A stretch of DNA of 64,000 nt from Bacillus sp. RO3. Lineage in GTDB: Bacteria > Bacillota > Bacilli > Bacillales > Bacillaceae_B. Shown piece after piece: positions 15,798-24,339 of the stretch. The position numbers and the translations under genes were made by a program. The stretch covers positions 159,347 to 223,346 of the forward strand of contig NZ_JAAXCV010000032.1 of assembly GCF_012911895.1 (NCBI RefSeq), in the 5' to 3' direction. Position 1 is the first letter of the stretch. Each line of letters begins with the position of its first letter. The notes under the pieces were generated by a model that saw only the letters and a program-made list of their open reading frames with translations, ran no database searches and was not told where the DNA came from.

Positions 15798-17617
15798 GAC
15801 CAATCATCCTCTTGAGTGGAATCATATGGGAGTGTGAACGTGATCGTAGTTCCTTTTCCTTCCGTACTCGTTGCCCATATGTCCCCACCGTGTGCTGAAA
15901 TCATTTCCTTGGCTATGGCAAGTCCGAGTCCTGTGCCGCCCATTTGTCTGGTTCTTGCTTTATCGACACGATAGAAACGTTCGAACACCTTCTCCAGATT
16001 TTCCTTCGGGATTCCTAATCCCTGGTCGGATACACTGATTTCAATGAAACCGTTCTTTTCTTTCGCTTTGAACGTAATGGTACCGCCTTCTGGTGAGTAT
16101 TTCAACGCATTGGAAATGATATTATCCAAAACCTGAGTGATTTTATCCTGATCCACTTCCACAAACATCGCTTTGTCCGGCAAGATGCGCTTAAAGGTCA
16201 CATTTACGTTCTTCGTCATTTCAAACCGATCGATGATCTTATGGAAAAAGAGGATGAAATCCACCCAGTCTTTATTAAAACGGTAATCCTTACTATCCAT
16301 TTTCGATAATTGAAGAAGATCATTGACCAACCGGATCATTCTCTCGGTCTCATTCTGCGTCACATCAAGGAATTGCGGAGCGATGGTTTCATCCTGCCAT
16401 GCCCCTTCAGCCAATGCCTCCAAATAACTCCTCATGGTTGTAAGAGGTGTGCGGAGTTCATGGGATACGTTTGCGACAAATTCCCGTCTCTCCAAATCAA
16501 TTTTCTCTTGCTCCGTAATATCATGCAGAACTGTTATCAGGCCGTTCACGAACCCAGTCTCTTTTTGAATGATAGAGAAATTCGCCCGCAGGATATATGG
16601 CTTTTCTTTCGTGCTGTAATCTAGAATGATCGAATCCTGTTCATTGGACAGGTCATCAAAGGTGTATTCCTCATCGAGTCCCAGTAAGGATACAATTGGT
16701 TGGGAGACGACTGTTTCACGTGAAACATTCAGCATTTCAGCTGCAGGATCATTAATGAGTATGACCCGGCCCTTTCGATCTGTGGCAATGACACCGTCCG
16801 TCATGTAGGATAGGACGGACGAAAGCTTTCTTCGCTCACCCTCTGTTGTTGCCTGGGCTTCCTGCAGACGCTTGGTCAGATTATTAAACGTGATCGCAAG
16901 CTGGCCAATTTCATCGTAACCGTATACCTTTACTTTTCTGGAGAAATTCCCTTTGGCCATAGCGAGGGCCTGCTTCCGCATATCCGAAATCGGCCTTGTC
17001 ACGGTTTGGGCCAATAACACACCCAATACGGCTGTAATGACCAACGCAATCAGTGTGCCGTTTGTGAAAATCTTATTGATTTCACTCATCTGGTCATAAA
17101 CCGACTCAATTTCACCGACAAGATAAATAGCACCAATGACTTCTTCACTTGAAGTGATTGGTGCTGTATACACCCAGATTCGGTCTTTTGTTTGATCATC
17201 AAGATAGATATCCTCATGGCCTAAACCGACTGCCAGTGCTCTTTTAACCTCTTTCTCCCCACTGACCTGACCAACCAAACTCTGATTGTTAGGATCTGAA
17301 GTACCAATAATCTTGCTTCTATTATTAATGACTCGAATCTCAGAAATATCAGATGTTTTACTGTCATCCAACACCCTTCCGATATCCTCTTCGAGAGTGG
17401 GATCATCCTCACTGCGATTCTTTACCAGTTCTTCGCGAATGGTATACTCCAATAATTCCACCCTGTTTTTAATGGAGGTTTGGAAGTTATCGACCAGCTT
17501 TTCTTCAAGAGCCCTTACGAAATAAACACCGATGATTTGCATGGCGAGAAGAATAAGCAGAACATAAATCAATACGAATTTCAGATGAATGGAACGGGTT
17601 AAACCAACTTTCTTCAT
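15794..17617 (-). CDS. walK: WalK sensor histidine kinase
   Basis: WalK is the essential cell-wall homeostasis kinase. The 607-residue protein has TM1 (VLIYVLLILLAMQIIGVYFV), an extracytoplasmic Cache-like sensor, TM2 around residue 185-205, a HAMP domain (TRPISDMRKQALAMAKGNFS), a PAS domain, and a HisKA domain with the phospho-accepting histidine in FVANVSHELRTPL (about 386). A HATPase domain follows, with NALKYSPEGG, DQGLGIPKE and GGTGLGLAI. The ATG at 17617 has AGGAG 9 bases upstream. Its coding sequence contains an exact ParB site at 16722-16737, read as NVSRETV in the PAS region. Confidence 0.97.
   Translation of the reverse strand: MKKVGLTRSIHLKFVLIYVLLILLAMQIIGVYFVRALEEKLVDNFQTSIKNRVELLEYTIREELVKNRSEDDPTLEEDIGRVLDDSKTSDISEIRVINNRSKIIGTSDPNNQSLVGQVSGEKEVKRALAVGLGHEDIYLDDQTKDRIWVYTAPITSSEEVIGAIYLVGEIESVYDQMSEINKIFTNGTLIALVITAVLGVLLAQTVTRPISDMRKQALAMAKGNFSRKVKVYGYDEIGQLAITFNNLTKRLQEAQATTEGERRKLSSVLSYMTDGVIATDRKGRVILINDPAAEMLNVSRETVVSQPIVSLLGLDEEYTFDDLSNEQDSIILDYSTKEKPYILRANFSIIQKETGFVNGLITVLHDITEQEKIDLERREFVANVSHELRTPLTTMRSYLEALAEGAWQDETIAPQFLDVTQNETERMIRLVNDLLQLSKMDSKDYRFNKDWVDFILFFHKIIDRFEMTKNVNVTFKRILPDKAMFVEVDQDKITQVLDNIISNALKYSPEGGTITFKAKEKNGFIEISVSDQGLGIPKENLEKVFERFYRVDKARTRQMGGTGLGLAIAKEMISAHGGDIWATSTEGKGTTITFTLPYDSTQEDDWS
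16722..16737. other. parS site inside walK
   Basis: TGTTTCACGTGAAACA is a perfect 16-bp palindrome matching the Bacillus parS consensus TGTTNCACGTGAAACA, bound by Spo0J (ParB), which is encoded at 42434-43273. Confidence 0.92.
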
Positions 17618-17623
17618 TACCAA

Positions 17624-18331
17624 TTACTCCTGTTCAGGATTTCGCAAGTAATAACCGACTCCTCTACGTGTTACGATCCAGGTAGGGTGACTTGGGTTGT
17701 CCTCAATTTTCTCACGCAGACGTCTCACGGTAACATCCACCGTCCGGACATCTCCGTAGTAATCATACCCCCACACGGTTTGAAGAAGATGTTCACGGGT
17801 CATCACTTGTCCGATATGCTTCGCCAAATAATGAAGAAGCTCAAACTCACGATGCGTCAGCTCGATGGTTTCTCCTCTTTTGGAAACGACGTAAGCATCC
17901 GGGTGGATGGTCAAAGAACCAACCGTAATCTCATTGTTCTCTTCTTCTACATTTTGTTGTGATCCCTGCTGATGCCTTCTTAAATTGGCTTTTACCCGGG
18001 CAATAAGCTCACGTGTACTGAAAGGCTTCGTTACATAATCATCCGCACCTAGCTCCAGCCCCAATACCTTATCAATTTCCGAGTCTTTCGCGGTCAGCAT
18101 GATAATCGGCATTTCATACTTCTTCCTGATTTCACGGCACACTTCCATGCCATCGCGATTTGGAAGCATAATATCGAGAAGAACGAGGTCAGGCTTGATT
18201 TCTTCCGCCATCTTCACGGCCTCATCCCCATCATATGCACAGTGCACTTCATAGCCTTCTTTTTTCAAATTGAACTGTAGTATATCGGCAATCGGTTTTT
18301 CATCGTCAACAACTAAGATTTTCTTTTCCAT
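17624..18331 (-). CDS. walR: WalR response regulator
   Basis: OmpR-type response regulator of 235 residues. The receiver has the acidic pocket VVDDEKP, phospho-acceptor aspartate in LVLLDIMLP (about residue 53), the conserved threonine in IIMLTAKD and lysine in YVTKPF. The C-terminal winged helix ends with [12 protein letters not shown] and RGVGYYL. WalR controls autolysin and other wall genes in response to WalK. The ATG at 18331 has AAGGAGA 9 bases upstream. It is the first gene of walRKHIJ; the 230-base gap above it must carry the promoter but no clear box was identified. Confidence 0.97.
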   Translation of the reverse strand: MEKKILVVDDEKPIADILQFNLKKEGYEVHCAYDGDEAVKMAEEIKPDLVLLDIMLPNRDGMEVCREIRKKYEMPIIMLTAKDSEIDKVLGLELGADDYVTKPFSTRELIARVKANLRRHQQGSQQNVEEENNEITVGSLTIHPDAYVVSKRGETIELTHREFELLHYLAKHIGQVMTREHLLQTVWGYDYYGDVRTVDVTVRRLREKIEDNPSHPTWIVTRRGVGYYLRNPEQE

Positions 18332-18492
18332 ATCCAATGATCTCCTTTAGAAAAAAGTAATGTATCATCATAAAGTAGTGATTAGTATAAGATTCTTCCT
18401 TTAAATTTATCACTATCTCCATATAAATTCATCTTTTACTCTATGATACCCTTTATTTCATCCTTTTTGTCTACAATCTAAATATAACAAAG

Positions 18493-18525
18493 GGGACTGA
18501 CAAATAAAATGATCGTGTCAGTCCC
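18493..18525 (-). terminator. Terminator after the M23 peptidase gene
   Basis: GGGACTGAC pairs with GTCAGTCCC across a 15-base loop, followed on the minus strand by CTTTGTTATATTT, just past the M23 gene stop. Confidence 0.75.
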
Positions 18526-18570
18526 ATGATTGTAATAATATAAAATTAGAATCGTTTCAGACGAAGTCTA

Positions 18571-20058
18571 TTATAAGACATCCAATGGATTGATAAGTGA
18601 ACCATTTTTGTATACCTCGAGATGGAGGTGGACACCTGTCGATTCACCGGTTGAACCCATGATACCTATTTTTTGACCTCTTTCCACCGTTTGCCCGGCA
18701 GACACAGAGATCGATTTCAAGTGGGCATAAATGGTTTTATACCCGTTACCATGATCGATCACCACTTTATTCCCGTAACCGCCATCGTCCCAACCGGCTG
18801 AAATGACTCTTCCATTATCGACCGATTTGATGGTAGGATCACTTGGTCGTGCTATATCGATCCCCTTATGCATCTTGCCCCATCTAGGACCTTGTTTAGA
18901 GGAAATATACCCTCCATTGGTCGGCCAGGCAAAGTTTCCTGAGCCCCTGGACGGAGTGGCTTTCGTTCCCTTTACTACTATATATTTCACTGGATCTTTT
19001 AACTTCTTTTCTTCTTTTACATTCTTCTCGATTTGCGAGCCATTCACTTCCGTCGTTTCAAATGTGACGGATTTTTCTCCATCCTGGCCTTCCTGCTTCA
19101 CTTTCGTATCACCTTTATTCATAGAGGAATCCTCTACTACTTCTTTATCGTAGGCAATTTTTTCGATTTTATGGGCTTCTTTCTTCACCAGAACATGAAG
19201 AAGAGGTTCATATACGGTTACGTTCAGTTCCGAACCGACCTTTATCGCGTCGTCTTCTTTCAACTCAGGATTCAGCTCGAGCAACTTCCCAGTAGTCAAT
19301 TGATGATCCTCTGCAATTGTCCCAAGGACATCCCCTTCTTGGACCTTGTACGCCTTCTCTTCTAACGTACCCTTTTTAAGAAACTCTGCAGCCTCCTCAG
19401 AAGACTTCAATTCTTCAGGCTTCACCTGCATCTGTTCCAACCCTACCTCTTCTTTAAAAGAAACTTCCAATAAACGTGTTTCATTTTCTTTTAAAGCGGG
19501 TAATGGATTAGAGGAATCGACCTTTTCCCTTGATTCCAGCTCTTTTAGCTCTTCTTCCGTAACATAGTTCAGCTTAAAGGCTTTCAATGCTTCTTCAGCT
19601 GCCTTTTCGTCTTTCAAATATGCTACGGGTTTATTGTTAATAAGCAATGCAAACGCATTTGCTTCAACTGATAAAGATTGATTTAGACTTTCCATAACCT
19701 GTTGATTGTTTGTTTTTACTGCACTGAACACATTTTCAGGTATGTACGTTACTTCATGATTGAAATCCACCTGATAATCAGAGTGCTCCCCTTGAGCCTT
19801 ATCCAGCCTCTCATCTAGTACAGCTTCTACTTCTTCCTTGTTCGTAACGGCTCCTACATACTCATTCCCCATATACACATGGTAGATGGTCTGCAGATCC
19901 TGATCCGTCCCTGAATTCGCTGCCGCCGATGAAAACGTCAGCGTCGTAAGAGCGAGCGTTGTGATACCGACTCTTTTCATCAATTGATTAGATCTATGTC
20001 GAATATTAAGTTTTTTATATTTTTCTAAGATGGGTGATAATTTCTCTCCAAAACTCAT
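18571..20058 (-). CDS. M23 peptidoglycan endopeptidase with LysM and G5-like regions
   Basis: A 495-residue cell-wall hydrolase. An N-terminal hydrophobic segment (VGITTLALTTLTFSSAAA, about 30-47) is a signal peptide or anchor. A long repeat-rich region follows, then LysM (KVQEGDVLGTIAEDHQL, about 243-285) that binds glycan, a G5-like segment, and a C-terminal Peptidase_M23 domain. That domain has the zinc ligands in HKGIDIA and HLHLE and the catalytic YAHL. Such LytM-type enzymes cut peptide cross-links. AGGAGG precedes the ATG. The gene stands directly before walR in the direction of transcription, but its own terminator separates it from the operon; regulation by WalR is plausible. Confidence 0.9.
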   Translation of the reverse strand: MSFGEKLSPILEKYKKLNIRHRSNQLMKRVGITTLALTTLTFSSAAANSGTDQDLQTIYHVYMGNEYVGAVTNKEEVEAVLDERLDKAQGEHSDYQVDFNHEVTYIPENVFSAVKTNNQQVMESLNQSLSVEANAFALLINNKPVAYLKDEKAAEEALKAFKLNYVTEEELKELESREKVDSSNPLPALKENETRLLEVSFKEEVGLEQMQVKPEELKSSEEAAEFLKKGTLEEKAYKVQEGDVLGTIAEDHQLTTGKLLELNPELKEDDAIKVGSELNVTVYEPLLHVLVKKEAHKIEKIAYDKEVVEDSSMNKGDTKVKQEGQDGEKSVTFETTEVNGSQIEKNVKEEKKLKDPVKYIVVKGTKATPSRGSGNFAWPTNGGYISSKQGPRWGKMHKGIDIARPSDPTIKSVDNGRVISAGWDDGGYGNKVVIDHGNGYKTIYAHLKSISVSAGQTVERGQKIGIMGSTGESTGVHLHLEVYKNGSLINPLDVL

Positions 20059-20363
20059 TGACTTGCCTCCTATAAACTAAAGCAAAAATCCCAGTTATTG
20101 TAGTTCATTAAGCCTATTTTAGTAAAAAATCTATAAAATTCGTACTTTACTAATTTACCATAATTCGACGAAATCCGGGACATAGAATCAGGATTGTAAT
20201 ATAACTGTATAATTTAACGGGTCGTATTTTAATAGATCATGTAGATTTTAAGCGGCAACCTTAAGATTGTGTGGGTCTAAAGTCAGATGAGGATTGTAAT
20301 AATACTGGAAAAAAATAGAGGGGTTTCCCTGCGGTATATTACATATGTGTAACAAAGCAAATA

Positions 20364-20403
20364 AAAAAGTACTACGAGAGTCAAAGTCATCGCAGTACTT
20401 TTT
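20364..20403 (-). terminator. Terminator of the tRNA cluster
   Basis: On the minus strand AAAAAGTACTGCGA pairs with TCGTAGTACTTTTT 7 bases past tRNA-Phe, followed by a T-run. The remaining 20059-20363 gap is AT-rich with two copies of AGGATTGTAATA (near 20190 and 20290) and no gene. Confidence 0.75.
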
Positions 20404-20409
20404 GTAAGA

Positions 20410-20482
20410 TGGCTCAGGACGGAATCGAACCGCCGACACATGGATTTTCAGTCCATTGCTCTACCAACTGAGCTACTGAGCC
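20410..20482 (-). tRNA. tRNA-Phe (GAA)
   Basis: The minus strand gives a 73-nt cloverleaf: GGCTCAG acceptor arm pairing with CTGAGCC, D-arm GCTCAGTTGGTAGAGC, anticodon loop CTGAAAA with GAA, and T-arm GGTTCGATTCC. CCA is not encoded. It is the last of four tRNAs. Confidence 0.97.
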
Positions 20483-20578
20483 GCATTTGATATACATCAG
20501 ATTCAAGCATTCGCCCGATAGCCGATGAACTTTTCCATGATGCTCATTGAGCCGTATAAAAATCAACTATGTAAATGG

Positions 20579-20652
20579 CGGTCCGGACGGGACTCGAACC
20601 CGCGACCTCCTGCGTGACAGGCAGGCATTCTAACCAACTGAACTACCGGACC
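20579..20652 (-). tRNA. tRNA-Asp (GTC)
   Basis: A 74-nt cloverleaf on the minus strand with acceptor GGTCCGG/CCGGACC, anticodon loop CTGTCAC (GTC), T-arm GGTTCGAGTCC and discriminator G as expected for tRNA-Asp. CCA is not encoded. Confidence 0.97.
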
Positions 20653-20762
20653 AGAGTTTTTTGCGATAGCAAAATATCTTTCATTATCTTGCGCCAGCAA
20701 TCTACTTCTATGAAGCGAAGCGACATCTCGTAAACTATCAATCTATCTTCACAGAAATAAAA

Positions 20763-20834
20763 TGACCCATACGGGATTCGAACCCGTGTTACCGCCGTGA
20801 AAGGGCGGTGTCTTAACCGCTTGACCAATGGGCC
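20763..20834 (-). tRNA. tRNA-Glu (TTC)
   Basis: A 72-nt cloverleaf on the minus strand with acceptor GGCCCAT/ATGGGTC, anticodon loop CTTTCAC (TTC) and T-arm GGTTCGAATCC. It is nearly identical in layout to Bacillus tRNA-Glu. Confidence 0.97.
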
Positions 20835-20845
20835 ATAAAAAATGG

Positions 20846-20918
20846 TGAGCCATGAAGGACTCGAACCTTCGACCCTCTGATTAAAAGTCAGATGCTCTAC
20901 CAACTGAGCTAATGGCTC
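20846..20918 (-). tRNA. tRNA-Lys (TTT)
   Basis: A 73-nt cloverleaf on the minus strand with acceptor GAGCCAT/ATGGCTC, anticodon loop CTTTTAA (TTT) and T-arm GGTTCGAGTCC. It is the first of the Lys-Glu-Asp-Phe cluster, with only 11 bases to tRNA-Glu. Confidence 0.97.
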
Positions 20919-20980
20919 TCTAAGTATATATAAACACGAACAAAGGCTTGATCAAAACCTCTTTCGTGACAACGAAATTA

Positions 20981-21010
20981 ATAGTATCACAGGATGATTG
21001 TCGAGGGCAA
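20981..21010 (-). promoter_or_regulatory. Likely promoter of the tRNA cluster
   Basis: On the minus strand TTGCCC (rc of 21005-21010) and TACTAT (rc of 20981-20986) are separated by 18 bases, about 60 bases before tRNA-Lys. Confidence 0.5.
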
Positions 21011-21062
21011 TAGTTTTTTTGTGTTTTTTGTCGAAAAATTATTTCTTGGGGAATAAAGGTGG

Positions 21063-21083
21063 GGAATTACCTGATGTAATTCC
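21063..21083 (-). terminator. Terminator hairpin after the NERD gene
   Basis: GGAATTAC pairs with GTAATTCC over a 5-base loop, just past the stop of the minus-strand NERD gene. Both strands have T-rich flanks. Confidence 0.6.
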
Positions 21084-21094
21084 ACATCTTTTTT

Positions 21095-22063
21095 TTATTT
21101 ATCGAAGTCCAGTTTGTAGATCCTGCCCTTTGTATCACCGATAGGGTGTGCATTTGGGTAGGCATTTTTCATTATTCTGGTGGTTAAGGAAGGGGAAGAA
21201 ATAAGTAAGAACTCTCTTACTTGTCTGCTAGTAATGACGTCATTCATTAGTAAAAAGTAATCTCTTAAAGCTTGAATATGAGCATTCTTTGAATTTTTGT
21301 GACAGTTTGTACACTTCCACTGTCCGTATTCCCTAGTTAGGGGGAGGTACCCACATGCCTTGCAAATGACTCCGGGTAAAATATCATCTTTACTTATTTT
21401 ATAGAATTCAAGTATCGGATTGTTATGAGGAGTATTCATTTTCTTCATAACCCTGATGACCTTTTTTAGCTCTTTATCTGAAAAGAATTTTTTATGGAAA
21501 TGTTGTTGTAGTTGAGTGATTTTATGGGGGAGGGAAGCGGCATGTATGACCTTTTTGTTTAGTGATCCACTATTAGCACTGATAATTGTTTGTGGATTGC
21601 TTATAACGACAAATCCATGTATGGGAATGAGGGGGAAATGATTCTGTTTCAGCCACTCTTTTAATTGGTATTCCTGCCTGTTAATCTGAAGAATTGGATC
21701 AGGATAAGCATTTATTGAACCATTTTTGCTCTGAATGAATTGATTAAATGTAGTATCGAAGCTTACTTCACCTGACATGTTTTTAACTTCTATAATTAAA
21801 ATAAAACTCCTTGTCAATAAAAGGGTATCGATCTGAAAATACCTACCATTCACTTCTAGTCTTAGATCATAGAAAATATTGTAGTCTTTGGAGGACAAAT
21901 AACCCAACTGGTAATCAACTGCTTTTTCACCATTGTAGCCTGCTTGGATTTTTCTTAGGTGTTCCTTCAATAAGGGGATTTTGGGGTAGTCTTTTTCTAA
22001 GCGTCCCAATATTGCTTCCAACTTCAATAGTTTAAGAGGAACTTTCCTTTCATTTACGTCCAT
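21095..22063 (-). CDS. NERD-domain protein with C-terminal zinc-finger-like region
   Basis: The 322-residue protein has an N-terminal helical region, then a NERD (nuclease-related) domain from about residue 40 to 150. GYNGEKAVDYQLGYL marks its start and FQIDTLLLTRSFILIIEVKN carries the D...E-x-K pattern of the PD-(D/E)XK superfamily. The last third has two cysteine pairs (VICKACGYL and WKCTNCHKN) that may bind zinc, and a terminal helix-turn-helix-like stretch. NERD proteins are thought to act on nucleic acids; the substrate is unknown. GGAGTGATGTA precedes the ATG. It is monocistronic and not linked to a restriction system. Confidence 0.8.
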   Translation of the reverse strand: MDVNERKVPLKLLKLEAILGRLEKDYPKIPLLKEHLRKIQAGYNGEKAVDYQLGYLSSKDYNIFYDLRLEVNGRYFQIDTLLLTRSFILIIEVKNMSGEVSFDTTFNQFIQSKNGSINAYPDPILQINRQEYQLKEWLKQNHFPLIPIHGFVVISNPQTIISANSGSLNKKVIHAASLPHKITQLQQHFHKKFFSDKELKKVIRVMKKMNTPHNNPILEFYKISKDDILPGVICKACGYLPLTREYGQWKCTNCHKNSKNAHIQALRDYFLLMNDVITSRQVREFLLISSPSLTTRIMKNAYPNAHPIGDTKGRIYKLDFDK

Positions 22064-22171
22064 TACATCACTCCAACCTTAGATTTACTTTGTATTTATT
22101 TCTCTTTTTATGACAAGATTCCTTCCTAATGGGTGGAAATTCCTTCGTCTTTTATGCGGAAACTTTTTATT

Positions 22172-22284
22172 ATCGACTTTGAGCTATATTCTATCGACTT
22201 ACTTCCATTTTTTATCGACTTTGAACTATAATTTATCAACTTATTCGATATATTATCGACTTCGCCACTTTTTTTATCAACTTA
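22172..22284. repeat. Six tandem ~21-bp repeats with core TATCRACTT
   Basis: TATCGACTT or TATCAACTT begins at 22172, 22193, 22214, 22235, 22255 and 22276, a period of 21, 21, 21, 20 and 21 bases. The bases between cores vary but are AT-rich (often TTGAACTATA). The array fills the gap between the NERD and DUF350 genes. The two-helical-turn period would place each core on the same DNA face. Confidence 0.85.
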
Positions 22285-22310
22285 AATCTTCACTCTTAAA
22301 AAAACAAAAA

Positions 22311-22351
22311 CCCGCTGCCAAAGCATCCAAACAATCACTCCAACAGCAGGT
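22311..22351 (-). terminator. Terminator after the DUF350 gene
   Basis: On the minus strand ACCTGCTG pairs with CAGCGGGT across a 25-base loop and is followed by TTTTTGTTTTTTT, just past the DUF350 stop. Confidence 0.65.
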
Positions 22352-22358
22352 CCATAAA

Positions 22359-22772
22359 TCAATACGTCAAACTCGCAGCTACAATCAATCCCACTACAAT
22401 CGCAGCAGAGAACAGGCTGAACCCGATGGCAATATTCCCTTCTTCCACTTTCTTCGCTAAATTTGTCTTGGGAGTCAATACGTACTCGATGATCCAGTAG
22501 GCGATGACCTGGGTCGCGATCCCGATGAGTCCCCAGATAAAGGCGTCAAGCAGATTCAGGCTGTTCGCCCAGACGGTGTAGATAACGATGGCAAGTCCGA
22601 TGGCTTTCCCCCACAGTTTGAGGGCAACGGCAATGTTGCCTTCTCTGATCAGGTTCGCTTCCGAGAATTTAGTGGTGAATGCGAAGACTGTGATACCGAG
22701 GATCATCAGTCCAAGGCCTGTTCCTACGTGTGCCAGAAAGCTGAGTAGAGCTTCACTTGTTATGATTTGCAT
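22359..22772 (-). CDS. DUF350 membrane protein (YjfL-like)
   Basis: A 137-residue inner-membrane protein with four hydrophobic helices arranged as two similar halves (VGTGLGLMILGITVFAF and later IAIGFSLFSAAIVVGLIVAA). Each half is joined to a polar motif of the type EANLIREGNIAVAL and KVEEGNIAIGFS. The repeated E-x-GN-x-A signature is the hallmark of DUF350 (E. coli YjfL). The function is not established. AAAGGAGAG precedes the ATG. It is the last gene of an operon with a glutathionylspermidine-synthase-like enzyme and a lipoprotein, the same combination as E. coli yjfL-yjfM-yjfC. Confidence 0.9.
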   Translation of the reverse strand: MQIITSEALLSFLAHVGTGLGLMILGITVFAFTTKFSEANLIREGNIAVALKLWGKAIGLAIVIYTVWANSLNLLDAFIWGLIGIATQVIAYWIIEYVLTPKTNLAKKVEEGNIAIGFSLFSAAIVVGLIVAASLTY

Positions 22773-22787
22773 AGATTTCTCTCCTTT

Positions 22788-24029
22788 TTATTTCTCCTGT
22801 AATCCCACAGGGAGAAAGTATGATTCGTTATCGGTGATGGCGTTGCCGGCTCTTATGCCGATCGCCCCTGGTACTCCATTGATAATAAAGCTCCCCACCA
22901 TCAGGCTTGCATCCTTCTTTCCGTCATCGGTTGTAATCACCGATACGGGAAGAGGGGTGAACTGCTGGTAGACAGGAAGGGACTGTTTGTAAGTTTCTTT
23001 CTTATCTTCCAGCAGGATATGGCCGGTTGCTTCCATGATTTTGACCGTATCTCCTTCCCGGCCAAATGCAGGTTTTTGAACATAGGTCATCCCATTCTCC
23101 ACGAATGTTTCGGGATCCAGGTATGTCGGAAGGAAGTAGCGTTCGATCCACCGGTGTTCTTCTTCGGTATAGTAAGGACTGCCCTCTTCGTGAAGTCCCC
23201 ATATGAGTGCCTGAACTCCTTTTGATTGGAGCAAGAAGGCGGAAGGTGGGTTTAACACTGCTACTTTTCTCTCGACTACCATCTGCATCAGTTCCTGTCC
23301 GACAGGTTCCCCGGTCAGTGGATCCTGATCATCCACGAGATGCTCGATGGGATATGTCGATCTGTATAATACATCAATCCGCTCCCCATTCGGGGTATAG
23401 AGTCCATCCTGTCGTATTTGCAACTGGTCGAGGGCCACATACTCTGAAGGAACCCCTGATAGCTGCTGCAGATACCTGGTTGTCAAGTGGTCTTCCTCAT
23501 GATCCCTATGGGAGGTGAAGACGATTTTCGGTTCCCCTTCCCGTTGAAGGGACTTCCAGGAAGACAGGAGACCCCGCTTTAATTCCCTGGCCAGTTGTAC
23601 TTCAAGGCCTTCGTTTGGATTGGGACACCGGAAATACCGGCAGACCTTCTCATTCACGTGATAAAGCTCTTTAAGGAAGGTAGGCGTATCACTATTAAAC
23701 TCTAATAGTTTGATGCCTCCTTCTGTTACGACGAAATCAAATCGTCCGATGATACATTCCTGGGGTATGGACTTAAACCGTATATAAGAAAGAGATTCCT
23801 CAGGGTATCCGAGCTCAAGGAGGGTCTCATCTTCCAAGCTCCGAAGCAGATCCGCTGTTTTCACAAAGATGGAGTGCACCCGTTTGGATGCTTCCTGTAT
23901 TCTCTCAACCGTTTCACGTGATTCTTTCTTTATATCCAATAGTGCGTATTCCATGCCATATAAGTCATACCAAAAATCTTGGATTTTCTTATAAAACCGG
24001 GTTCTTGTTTCGCGGTGGGAAGCAGTCAT
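22788..24029 (-). CDS. Glutathionylspermidine-synthase-like ATP-grasp protein (YjfC-like)
   Basis: A 413-residue protein of the GSP_synth family, the C-terminal amide-forming ATP-grasp domain of E. coli Gss without its amidase half. Recognisable parts are RFDFVVTEGGIKLLEFNSDTP near residue 110, KVAVLNPPSAFLLQSKG, the ATP-binding YVQKPAFGREGDTV, and a C-terminal FIINGVPGAIGIRAG. In E. coli the relatives YgiC and YjfC are peptide ligases of unknown substrate. The ATG at 24029 follows GGAGGG and lies one base after the lipoprotein stop. Context with DUF350 and a lipoprotein suggests envelope modification. Confidence 0.87.
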   Translation of the reverse strand: MTASHRETRTRFYKKIQDFWYDLYGMEYALLDIKKESRETVERIQEASKRVHSIFVKTADLLRSLEDETLLELGYPEESLSYIRFKSIPQECIIGRFDFVVTEGGIKLLEFNSDTPTFLKELYHVNEKVCRYFRCPNPNEGLEVQLARELKRGLLSSWKSLQREGEPKIVFTSHRDHEEDHLTTRYLQQLSGVPSEYVALDQLQIRQDGLYTPNGERIDVLYRSTYPIEHLVDDQDPLTGEPVGQELMQMVVERKVAVLNPPSAFLLQSKGVQALIWGLHEEGSPYYTEEEHRWIERYFLPTYLDPETFVENGMTYVQKPAFGREGDTVKIMEATGHILLEDKKETYKQSLPVYQQFTPLPVSVITTDDGKKDASLMVGSFIINGVPGAIGIRAGNAITDNESYFLPVGLQEK

Positions 24030-24030
24030 A

Positions 24031-24339
24031 TTACCCTCCAAACCCGCCTTTAGAGCCGCTCCCAATTCCGGATTTATAGCTTTTTGAGTAAGATTTATAG
24101 CTTGGGAAATTTTTCAGGCTCGACTTGTTTTTAAACATTTTTCCGGCAAACCAAAAATAACCGAAATGGGGAGAACGGTCGTCATCACAATAATACGTGC
24201 CGCTTTCGTCATCCCAATCCCAATCGTCACAGTCCACATCCGTCGGTTCCGGCGGAAGCTCCTGATTTCCGCAGCCCGTGACAGCGATGGCCAATACGGA
24301 TGCGGCCACTCCAGCCATCATTTTTTTTGTTTTGTTCAT
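24031..24339 (-). CDS. Acidic lipoprotein, YjfM/DUF1190-like position
   Basis: A 102-residue precursor with a lipoprotein signal: MNKTKKMMAGVAASVLAIA followed by VTGC, whose cysteine (about residue 23) would be lipidated. The mature part has an aspartate-rich stretch (DCDDWDWDDESG) with two further cysteines, then a lysine/serine/tyrosine tail ending in glycines. GGAGGAGG precedes the ATG, which overlaps the upstream stop (ATGA). The role is unknown; in E. coli the same slot is filled by lipoprotein YjfM. The charge split, acidic then basic, is unusual for so small a protein. Confidence 0.75.
   Translation of the reverse strand: MNKTKKMMAGVAASVLAIAVTGCGNQELPPEPTDVDCDDWDWDDESGTYYCDDDRSPHFGYFWFAGKMFKNKSSLKNFPSYKSYSKSYKSGIGSGSKGGFGG

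Noticed and set aside
20164..20215. WalR box upstream of the M23 peptidase gene
   Set aside because: TGTAAT-N5-TGTATA near 20195 is close to TGTWAH-N5-TGTWAH but has a mismatch and uncertain orientation; too weak to annotate.
22172..22284. CRISPR array
   Set aside because: The unit is only 21 bases with a 9-base core, spacers are too short and AT-rich, and no cas genes are near.
22110..22460. 116-codon plus-strand frame across the tandem repeats
   Set aside because: It reads the repeat array and the antisense of the DUF350 gene; low-complexity product.
23910..23925. parS-like sequence in the ATP-grasp gene
   Set aside because: Only GTTTCACGTGA is shared; the right arm differs at several bases, so it is not a ParB site by consensus.
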